A stretch of DNA of 22,745 bases from Neolentinus lepideus HHB14362 ss-1. Taxonomy: Eukaryota; Basidiomycota; Agaricomycetes; Gloeophyllales; Gloeophyllaceae. A program made the translations under genes and the position numbers. The notes under the pieces were generated by a model. The model was not told the origin of the DNA. It saw only the letters and a program-made list of their open reading frames with translations, and did not search any database. This document shows positions 1 through 7,588 of this stretch, piece by piece; positions within the stretch are counted from its first letter, which is position 1; the number at the start of each line of letters is the position of its first letter. The stretch lies in contig KV425595.1 in NCBI GenBank assembly GCA_001632425.1, forward strand, positions 131,956 through 154,700. Reading direction: 5' to 3'.

Positions 1-50
1 TTGTACGGTAATCAGCCATTTATTGGGAAGTAAAGGGATACAAAGGTGAT

Positions 51-70
51 AAAGTTTTACAAAGTTTTAC
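51..70. repeat. Perfect tandem 10-mer, two copies
   Basis: AAAGTTTTAC occurs at 51-60 and again at 61-70, in AT-rich sequence that is probably an intron or leader ahead of the first gene. No function is implied. Confidence 0.8.
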
Positions 71-109
71 AAACGGTGGTAAAATCACCGGTTTTGACTG
101 GGCTTCAAG

Positions 110-1278
110 ACTGGTGGCCTGACGCCAGCTCGCTCGCGTGTCACTGACAAGGACGAGGAAACTGTGGCATTAGAGGTACTGGCTACCTCTCCAAACTTCA
201 AAGCTGCGGATGCGGCGCCATTCTTCCAATCGACTCCTTTGGGACGACCGAGAAGAAAACCGAGGGCACCCAAAGCACATTCGCAGTTGGAATCAGCGAA
301 AGTCTCTTCATCACTACCACCGTCATCACCACTTCAACCTACTTCGGAAGACCCGAGTCCGCCTCTCGCAGAAGCGAATGAATTGTATCCGTCTGAGGAG
401 GAGAGTCCGAGGGATGAAACAGATGATCCATTTGGCTTTCTTGCGGCCGAAAGGAAGTTGAAGAAGAGGAGGGGGCAGAGTGAACGGCCTATAGTTGAGC
501 AGAAGAAGGAAGAACACGACAGGACGGTCGAGGATGAGGACGATGACCTATACGAGGATGAGGACGCTGACCTATACGAGGAGGACGTCGAGGCTTTCGA
601 TCAATGCATACAGGAAGAGAAGAAAATCTACAGCGGTGACGTGACTCTGCGGCCCCCCTCTACGCCTCACAAACGTGCTGTGAAACGGCGGTCTATGGAC
701 ACCCCGTGCAGCACGCCTCGCACGGATTCTATGCCATCCACACCGTCCCCTTCGAAACCCACCAGGCTTCCCGAGCTCAGCCCCACTAACCCAGTTATAT
801 CTACATCCCACGAGATCCCAGAAGGACAAATGGGCAAACGGGGACTCAAGAACAAGAAATCGCGGACTGCCCGGAGCTCTGAGTACGACGAAGTCCTCGA
901 CCCTGTAGAGTATACGAAGAAGCTGGAAGGCCTTCTGCCCAAGAGCAAACAGCACATGAAGCGGACTGTTGCTGGCAACACCAGAGGCCGACGTCAAGCT
1001 TCAACGAGGACAACGCGTGGCACTTGTGGCAATGAGACTGACAGCGAGGACGAGCCTCTGAGTAAGAGCAAGCGAGGGTACAAGTCCCGCGGCAAGCACA
1101 AGGCAACGGGCATTCAAGGCAAGGGTGAGATCGACTCTGAGCACGTGGAGGTCAGCAATATATTTCATTTCTACCAAAACCTGCTCATAGCCTCCTGTAG
1201 GGACGGCAGGAGAGGTTGGCTTATTTTCAGAAGCTGGACGGATACGAATTGCAGAAGGAGAATGTTTATGTCGTATAA
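110..1278 (+). CDS. Charged, low-complexity probable nuclear protein, 5' partial
   Basis: I do not recognise the family. The frame is open from just after a stop at 95-97, and a likely acceptor (TTCAAG) ends at 109. There is no in-frame ATG for about the first 180 codons (only a GTG at 164), so the start is probably in an exon left of the window. The product is Ser/Pro/Lys-rich, with a DPFGFLAAERKLKKRR segment, an acidic block repeating D-L-Y-E-(D/E)-(D/E), several S/T-P sites and basic clusters, as expected for a nuclear or chromatin protein. Reading straight through ends at 1294 with an unlikely tail. A GT-AG intron at 1151-1200 (or 1151-1209) instead leads to a clean C-terminus ending LQKENVYVV at 1278, which I prefer. 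Function unknown. Confidence 0.55.
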
Positions 1279-1384
1279 TATACCGGCGGAATAGAATCCA
1301 GGAGCCGCTGCCAGACATGGGAATTATGGTTTAGACACCTCCAGGATCGACGCAGCCGTTGCACCTTCTCCTTTCACGTCAGTA

Positions 1385-1528
1385 TACTCTCACTCGGGCA
1401 TATCTGGCCAGGACGCACAGTATATGCATAGCTTCTTTGCAACGCAGATCGGACGGTATTAGAATCGATACGTGCTCCGATACGTGCTCTTACTGGACTT
1501 CTGTTGTGCTGTACTCTCACTCGGGCAT
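1385..1528. repeat. 17-bp direct repeat, copies 127 bp apart
   Basis: TACTCTCACTCGGGCAT occurs at 1385-1401 and identically at 1512-1528. Similarity continues a few bases further with one mismatch. The copies lie upstream of the TATA box of the 1778 gene, so they could be regulator sites or remnants of a local duplication. Confidence 0.75.
1466..1489. repeat. Perfect tandem 12-mer, two copies
   Basis: CGATACGTGCTC is repeated head to tail at 1466-1477 and 1478-1489, between the two copies of the 17-bp direct repeat. Confidence 0.8.
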
Positions 1529-1711
1529 CTCTCGCCTCCCAATACTCCATAAGACACCACAGAGTCTTTCGAGATCTTGTTGCACTGCCTCATCGCCGCG
1601 CTGTTCCGGAAATCCTTGGCGGAGCTACTAAGAAATGCTGCTGCGTCTCGAGCTAATCTGCGGATGACTTTTGTCAGCAGTTTACACTCGAGATATGGTG
1701 CTTGATGCGGG

Positions 1712-1718
1712 TATAAAA
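1712..1718 (+). promoter_or_regulatory. TATA box of the secreted Ser/Thr-rich gene
   Basis: TATAAAA lies about 60 bp before the ATG at 1778. It is followed by a pyrimidine/CA-rich stretch suited to transcription start and an A-rich leader with no competing ATG. This is the clearest core promoter in the window and suggests a strongly or conditionally expressed gene. Confidence 0.75.
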
Positions 1719-1777
1719 GACCTGCACTATTCCCTCAACACCAGAAAGAAAACCTAACTGAACTCAACGTCGTAATC

Positions 1778-2878
1778 ATGTTTCTGGTCTATGCGCTCAC
1801 TCTCCTACCCATGCTCGTCTTGCAGAGTTGGGCAGTCCCTGTCAAATCTTCGAGTGACCTCAGTACTACGACGGTCATCACTTCCACTGAGGCCAGTCCT
1901 ACGACTGTGACTTTCTCCACTGCGGAAGTGACGACAGTACTGTCGTCGGCCCTCATCAGCCTCACGACCGTAGCCATTTCCGATGCTGAAACGACTACCG
2001 TTTTGTCATCGATCGCTGCTCCTACGACAACAATAATCATTTCCACTGCTGACCCGACCACGGTGGTATCATCTATTACTGCCAGTCCTACAACCGTAAT
2101 CGTTTCAAGTGCTGAGGCTTCACCGTCGACTTCATTTCTGTCGTCCCTCTACCCCACCACCACCAGCGTAGCCAGTGTTTCACCATTCCACACCAGCGTG
2201 GCCTGCCCCAGTGCCGTCACGTCCGTCATAACCGCGTACCCGAGCAGCGTGATAGTCACAACCTCTTCTGCCAGCAATGATTCTAGTCTCACGACAGTCA
2301 CGACCACTTCGGAATCGGATACTACCACTGTGTTACCCATCACCACTTCCGATCCTGATACCATTCCATCCATCGCCACCACCTTCGCTTCAGATACTAT
2401 TGCATTCCCTCACATTACTTCGGGTGCATTCATTGTTTCCAGTATTGCTCGCTCGGTGGCATCAAGCAGCATTGAGGTTCCTTCGACCACCGTTACTGCC
2501 TCGAGTAGCATTTTGTGTCCTATTCCGGCCACGACCATCGTGTCGACCGCCTATCCCACATCTAGCATTGCGCCTGTGCCCACCAATACCGTGACCGTGA
2601 CCACCAGCGTCGTCACCGAATCTAGTGCGACTGTCAGCGTGGGTACCTCGATCATTTCGTCTTCTGCGACTGTCAGCACCTCGACCATCTCCCCTTCTGT
2701 GATTGTCAGTACCTCGATCATCTCGTCTTCTGCGACTATCGCGACGGTATCGGCCAGCGCATCGAGCGTTGGTATCTCCACCGTTACTGCTATGTCAGAG
2801 TCAGCGGTCACGACGATAACCATTAGCACTACATCTTTCCCGGTATCTAGCGCTGTGGGCACAGCCAGTATTGTATAA
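1778..2878 (+). CDS. Secreted Ser/Thr-rich (mucin-like) repeat protein
   Basis: This intronless frame encodes 366 residues. The first 20 or so form a typical signal peptide (hydrophobic core LVYALTLLPMLVLQSW, likely cleavage after Ala20). The rest is almost entirely Ser, Thr, Val, Ala and Ile, with no cysteine cluster or catalytic domain. The N-terminal half repeats units of roughly 20-23 residues built on TTV-(I/V)-S-x-A-E-x-S-P-T. The C-terminal third has a shorter unit of about 11-12 residues built on SSATVSTSII. Such tracts are usually heavily O-mannosylated, so a wall-associated or secreted glycoprotein is likely. The C-terminus lacks a convincing GPI signal (small omega residue plus long hydrophobic tail). 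Exact function unknown. Confidence 0.8.
   Translation: MFLVYALTLLPMLVLQSWAVPVKSSSDLSTTTVITSTEASPTTVTFSTAEVTTVLSSALISLTTVAISDAETTTVLSSIAAPTTTIIISTADPTTVVSSITASPTTVIVSSAEASPSTSFLSSLYPTTTSVASVSPFHTSVACPSAVTSVITAYPSSVIVTTSSASNDSSLTTVTTTSESDTTTVLPITTSDPDTIPSIATTFASDTIAFPHITSGAFIVSSIARSVASSSIEVPSTTVTASSSILCPIPATTIVSTAYPTSSIAPVPTNTVTVTTSVVTESSATVSVGTSIISSSATVSTSTISPSVIVSTSIISSSATIATVSASASSVGISTVTAMSESAVTTITISTTSFPVSSAVGTASIV
1849..2130 (+). repeat. Degenerate coding tandem repeat, unit about 66 bp
   Basis: Four to five diverged copies of a unit encoding roughly TTV-I-S-S-x-x-A-S-P-T-T-V-I-I-S-x-A-E lie within the secreted protein gene. The recurring nucleotide cores are close to CCTACGACnGTnAT and TTTCCACTGCTGA. 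Copies are diverged, so boundaries are approximate. Confidence 0.6.
2620..2745 (+). repeat. Second coding tandem repeat, unit about 36 bp
   Basis: Short repeats of the type TCTTCTGCGACTGTCAG-x-ACCTCGATCATCTC occur three to four times, encoding SSATVSTSII-like units. They are more alike than the upstream repeats, suggesting more recent expansion. Confidence 0.65.
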
Positions 2879-4712
2879 GAGGTAGGTCGAAGGTGTCACA
2901 TCCCTGTTGCGGTACTGATGGAAACGAATATTGCTTCAGATTTTCGGTCTAGAGAAACAATTTTCTTGAAATGATGCTGTTCCGTTTCCGTATGGACTCG
3001 TCTTAATTTTGTGGGGACCTCCTTTCATCTCTATTCGGACTTTTGTGGACACATGTGGTCAGAGAATACGCTAATTATTCGAGTTATCACTCGCAGTTGA
3101 ATATTCTGTTGTGCGAATGATGACGAATTGAACATCAAGCTATGCGGTCTCCGTCACCGTAGGCTTCAGGTTGCGGTTAGGAAGGCCGAGAGTCGCGCGG
3201 AGAAATATACGGGTAGTATTCGAATGCAGGTACGCCATGACGAGTACCAAGATTAGTCAGACATGATTGTATACACTGCACAGAACAAGACCTTCGGCTC
3301 CTTCGTGCTCTATGCTCGAAGGCTCCGAGAGTAGGAAATGCATGCCTTCCCTCGCATGCAGGTGGACTGCCAAGACCGGTGACAAGTAGGCGAGCGAGAA
3401 ATTTAATATTCAATGGTCATGCATCTGCCGTGACCACACGGTTCAGGCATTACATCTGAAATGTTCGCCCGACCTATAGTGGCGCGGCCACCTGCCACTA
3501 CCATAAGTGAGCTATACCGTAAGTCGTCCTGGCGAGGAGGTTTCCGGAAGCGAATATCAGTAGGATGCAGATGCACAGCTTATATGCGTGACGCTGAGGC
3601 CCACAAGTCATGAAAACTTGACGGTGAGTGCGCATACCCTTCAAGGCATTCGGCCTGCGTTTACTGCTCGCGGACCCAAAAGCGAAGTGCAACTTGAGCC
3701 TCCACAGGAACGAACTAGGCCTCTCACTTCCATGTCGTTGGTCCAGAATGAAGAGAATAGTGGCTGGCCGGATTTGAAAGAAGCTATAAGAACCCGAAAA
3801 GATCTCTAACTAACGGGTAAGTTCACTGAGACAAGTCCCCGGTGTCGATTTGACATTTTCATGATGGGCCCCTTTTGGTCGTGTTACATGCTCAGATGCA
3901 CTTGCAGTCGGCAAATCGAGCGACCGTTACGCCGTCGCATTGCGCTGCTAGAATACGTCCGGGTGCAGTACGTGCTAGTATGCTCAGATCCCCAGATCTA
4001 GTGGATCTTGCTGGAATAACATCCGATTCTCTCTGAACATTCTCCTTAATTTTGTAGCCCACACGATTTATTACTCCAGGTCGGGATTTGATATCCGTGA
4101 CAATATCTAAATTAAACACACGTAAGGTGACGAATCATATCTCTGGACCTTGGCTTCGCGGGGCCTGTTCACTCGTGTCTAAGAACATGCATATGTCCAA
4201 GACGATTGACAGTACATGCATTTGTCGTAGGATCTTAGTTTCGTCCTCGGCCTCTGGACTAACATGATATTTGCTAGGTTACGGTACACAACTGACAGGA
4301 CTACCGTGGTAGCGACTGGGATTTCTCTCGGTGATTTTGGGACGTTGTGGTCCCTGGTTGGCGCTAACAGTAGCACCTTTTCGCACACAGCGTAAGCCTA
4401 TCGCAATCTGTTTCACGCTTCCCAGATGCGATGTCTACTATGTGTGCCATTGGGTTTACGGCAGTTTCGTACAAAGTCATTAACGCTGGCAACGCTTCTT
4501 TAATTATGATTGCCAATGGTGCGAGGCACGTTCCCATCCCGAAAGAAGTGGGTCGCAGGCGAGATCCGTTGCGGCTCTCGTTTATTTCATCCTCACAGTA
4601 TTGCAACTTCGCTGCCTCGGGATGCGAACTGCGTACCCTCACTCTGACTCTGCGGTACAGGACAGAGTTAAAAGTCAAAGCGAACTAGCAAGGTATCGCA
4701 TCCTAATTTTCT
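2879..4712. other. Gene-poor interval, no supportable gene
   Basis: About 1.8 kb between the repeat protein and the terpene synthase. Several frames of 60-105 codons exist on both strands (for example 4364-4678 and 3892-4119 minus, 3588-3809 plus). None shows a recognisable domain, a plausible start context or convincing splice extensions. It probably holds the 3' UTR of the upstream gene, the promoter of the terpene synthase and possibly unrecognised decayed sequence. Confidence 0.5.
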
Positions 4713-5863
4713 ATGTTGTCAACCCGTCCAATGTCTTACTTTATGATATCCCAGCAGTTCTACCTCCCAGACCTCTTCTCCATCTGTCGCTACAAGTGCA
4801 CGGTTAATCCGCATTGTGAAAGAGCCGGAGCTGAGTCTGCGGCATGGGTCATCGACCAACAGCTCTTCACCGACAAAAAGCGACTCGCGTTTGTGCTGGG
4901 AAACAGCGAGCTCCTTGCATCTCGGGCCTACCCGCATGCCAGCTACGAGCGGCTCAGAACCTGCCTCGACTTCATCAACCTACTCTTCGTTGTGGACGAG
5001 GTCAGTGATGCACAGTCGGGGAAGGACGCCTTGAAGACCGGCTGGACTGTGATCAACGCCATGAAAGATCCGTCCAATGCCGAAAGCTCTAAAGTGGCAA
5101 AGACAACCCGAGAGTAAGTTGACCCATCTACAGTAACTTCGACTGTGAATCGACCATCTACTCCAGATTCCGAGAAAGACTCGTGGCTGATGCACGTCCA
5201 AATTTCTTGCGACGGTTCATGAAGTCATGGGAGGACTATGCGAACGCCTTTGTCAAGGATGCGGAACTCTGTGAAAAAGAATAGGGTTCTCGGCATGCAA
5301 GCTTATACCCATCTGCGGAGGGAAAACAGTGGTGTCTGTCCCTGTTTCCATCTGTTGGAGTGTGCTGCAGACACCGATATTCCGGTCGAAGTCTTCGAAG
5401 ACGCCGTTTTTCAGGACATATTTTTGTGCGCCTTGGACATGATCAGCTGGTCGAATGTAGATAGATGTCTTTTGCTTCGGTGATGTCAATACTGACGGAT
5501 ATTTGAAACTACCAGGACCTCTATTCTTACATCGTCGAGCAATCTAAATGCCAGGATGGCAATAACGTCATCACTGTTCTTGTGCAAGAGAAGAACCTCT
5601 CTTTACAGGAGGCCTGCGATTATGTGGGCGAATTCTTCCAAAAGCTCTACAGTCGCTTTCAGTCCGGAAGGCAAAGCCTTCCGTCTTGGGGCACTGCCAT
5701 CGACAGTGCGGTTGCGATGTTTGTGGACGGTTTGGAAATTTGGGTTGCAACGAACTTAGAATGGAGCTTCCTCACTGAGAGGTACTTTGGCCCGAGCTTT
5801 GCAGATGTGAAGAAGACGTGGTTCGTCACCCTGCGACACAAGGTTCAGCAGAATTGCTTGTGA
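4713..5863 (+). CDS. Sesquiterpene synthase with a one-base frameshift in exon 2
   Basis: Class I terpene synthase of the basidiomycete type, which would cyclise farnesyl diphosphate with three Mg2+ in the cytosol. Exons: 4713-5113, 5167-5456, 5516-5863. Motifs visible: FYLPDLF near the start; LLFVVDEVSD with the first metal site D95-E-V-S-D99; RRENSGV; the second metal site NDLYSYIVE, split exactly by intron 2 between N and D; and the C-terminal RYFG pair. Exon 2 is broken: after ELCEKE the frame hits TAG at 5282-5284, while conserved sequence (VLGMQAYTHLRRENSGV) continues in the next frame. One extra base in the A run at 5274-5278 explains this; discounting it gives about 345 codons, the normal family length. 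Either a young pseudogene or a sequence error. In-frame ATGs at 4731 and 4743 are alternative starts. The product is not predictable. Confidence 0.88.
5274..5284 (+). other. Frameshift site in the terpene synthase
   Basis: A run of five A at 5274-5278 is followed by an in-frame TAG at 5282-5284. Exon 2 upstream of the run is conserved in one frame, and downstream is conserved in the +1 frame. The exon is otherwise continuous, and no GT-AG pair spaced widely enough to be an intron spans the shift. Confidence 0.85.
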
Positions 5864-6370
5864 CGGGGGTCGTCCCCGCATTCGCGGAGAGACCATTGTA
5901 AAACCGAAAAGCTACGTTGACATTAGTATCGTTACTATATTTATGTATGACTCGCAATTGATACCAGTAGTTGAGAACGCTAAATTTAATATGTTGTAAT
6001 TCACTGTGGCATATCATATTGACCTATACAAGATCTTTGCTCTCAGGCTTTCTTAGTCTGGCCTAGCCTGACTTGGAATGAAGTATGACAAGGTGCACAC
6101 AAGTTAAGTACTTCGAGGAAGCAAGATAAATGTGACGCCGTTGCATGGGAACTCAGGAGGTGCTGTAGTAGGTGCATGCTGATGGTATCTCCGCTGAAGG
6201 CCGAGATAACAACTAGTAAGTGATACCAGATCTGTCAAGAACGTTAGCGCTATTATATTGACCTGTGATAAGGCGGAGTTACGTCCTCTGCAGGTATATA
6301 TCATGCCGTAGTAATTAGGGCGCAAGACAGGGCTTTCCCTCTGTAACGTCTCCACCACACTCTCGCTGAG
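5864..6370. other. Intergenic region, terpene synthase to membrane protein
   Basis: About 500 bp, AT-rich in its first third (probable 3' UTR). I see no gene here. The right end carries the TATA-like element of the next gene. Confidence 0.6.
6295..6301 (+). promoter_or_regulatory. TATA-like element of the small membrane protein gene
   Basis: TATATAT, about 75 bp before the ATG at 6371, in a suitable position for a core promoter. No ATG in the 6371 frame intervenes, though one ATG in another frame lies at 6302. Confidence 0.5.
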
Positions 6371-7259
6371 ATGCGTGCTGTTTTGGCCGTTGCCCTGTTG
6401 CCTCTGTCTGTACTGGCTCAGAGCCTCTCCCCGAGCCTTACGGCGAGCGTGGGTTGGTCGACGTTCGCGGTCGGAGGCGGCATTGCAGCGGTTCCCTACA
6501 CGTCAGATGCACACCTTATCATAGAGCAGACGGAGCGTGCTGACACCGCTTGTTGAAATCAGGACGTCTGTTCCAGTCACACCGGCAACGCAGACTCAAT
6601 GCTGGGTATACGAGACGCTGCAGGATGGTGTAGCTTCAGTACCGCTGCCGTGAGTCCCGCCAGATCTTAAAGGAATCACCCTGAGTCGAGCGAGATGGAA
6701 TCGCCTCAGCGCTTCCGCATCTGTGCCTTCAAACGCAGTATGTTGGCAAATCTACAGTACCGGCGGTGGTACTATGAGAGTGCCCATGTGAGCCTTTTAA
6801 CTAGACCCTCCCGCAAAGCAGATGCCGATCCATGACCAGGACGCCTGCGTTGGCTTCAATACCAACGGAGATCCCTACTGCAAGCACCACATCTAGCGGC
6901 AATCAAAGCAGCTCGAATAGGGTCAAGATCATCGTGCCAGCCGTATTGGTGCCCATTGCTAGCATCGCGTTAATTGCTGCTGTACGTTGACCGAACGCCA
7001 GTGTCTCCAACTCCTATTGAAGCATTGGCAGGTCTCCGTATACTTCATTCGTAGGAAGAGTCGCAGGGATGCGACAGAGAAACGCGCCTGGGTCGATAGA
7101 CCAGGTGGTTGGGTTCCCGACGTGTAAGCCTGCACCGAAATTTCAATCATCAAGGATGGATTACTCACAGTAAAAATTTCCAGCGAGCAGTCTCATGTCG
7201 CAGGACCGATCTCCATCACTCTCGCAAAGGCTCACCCACAGAAGTCTTCTCAGACGTAG
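6371..7259 (+). CDS. Signal peptide plus single-pass membrane protein, multi-exon
   Basis: Proposed exons: 6371-6469, 6525-6649, 6710-6787, 6840-6981, 7032-7123, 7184-7259, giving 203 residues. The N-terminus is a clear signal peptide (MRAVLAVALLPLSVLA). Two similar ectodomain segments follow, each with a Cys-Trp pair (QCWVYETLQDG and VCWQIYSTGGG), then a Ser/Thr/Pro stalk, one transmembrane helix at about residues 131-154 (core IIVPAVLVPIASIALIAA) and a basic RRKSRR stop-transfer. The cytoplasmic tail ends AKAHPQKSSQT. The last four exons join in phase with good GT-AG introns of 50-60 bp. The first junction (6470-6524) is the weak point: exon 1 also reads on to a stop at 6555, so a different acceptor or a lesion is possible. 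This architecture is common in agaricomycetes; function unknown. Confidence 0.65.
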
Positions 7260-7500
7260 GCGATCTTGTGCAACACTTACGAGAAACCCCAACGAACATG
7301 AATAGGATCCGTGCGTCAGATTCTATTGTGGAGCCTATATTTTTCGGAAGTTATTGGCATGTATTAGTAGAACAATGATTGGCACGACTTGAAGCTGTTT
7401 GAATCATGATATCGGACGTGCAATGGTGATGACAAATCACTAGTGGGAGATGATCCAGACCGACAGTGCGAATAAGAGAAATACCTATTATTGACCACAA
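7260..7500. other. Tail-to-tail spacer
   Basis: Short convergent intergenic region between the membrane protein and the transcription factor, presumably holding both 3' UTRs. I see no gene in it. Confidence 0.5.
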
Positions 7501-7588
7501 TCACCTCGAAGACCTGGCTGGTTGCTGATGAGCACATTTACGGATAGTTAGTGAACAAAGGTAGAGTTTTGTCGATCAAAGAACTTAC
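7501..7588 (-). other. Alternative 3' terminal intron and exon of the transcription factor
   Basis: A perfect GTAAGT donor at 7588, a CACTAAC branch sequence and a CAG acceptor at 7525 define a possible 64-bp intron that removes the stop at 7540-7538. It would join a short last exon (7524-7501) coding for seven residues and TGA. Both C-termini are open, so this could be the true end or alternative splicing. Confidence 0.5.

Larger units (their letters stand above)
1279..1777. other. Intergenic region with short direct repeats
   Basis: About 500 bp between the first gene and the secreted repeat protein. A 90-codon frame at 1359-1631 has no recognisable content and I do not call it. The region holds a 17-bp direct repeat, a perfect tandem 12-mer and, at its right end, the promoter of the next gene. 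Confidence 0.6.

Noticed and set aside
572..997. 141-codon minus-strand open frame opposite the first gene
   Set aside because: It has no domain or splice support. The plus strand shows the charged protein with a sensible spliced end.
3588..3809. 73-codon plus-strand frame in the gene-poor interval
   Set aside because: Hydrophilic, no domain, no promoter. Not distinguishable from random sequence.
4364..4678. Minus-strand open frame of 104 codons before the terpene synthase
   Set aside because: No recognisable family, no splice partners and no start context. Treated as chance.
5238..5483. Independent 81-codon gene starting at an internal ATG
   Set aside because: It is the shifted second part of terpene synthase exon 2, running into intron 2; it is not a separate gene.
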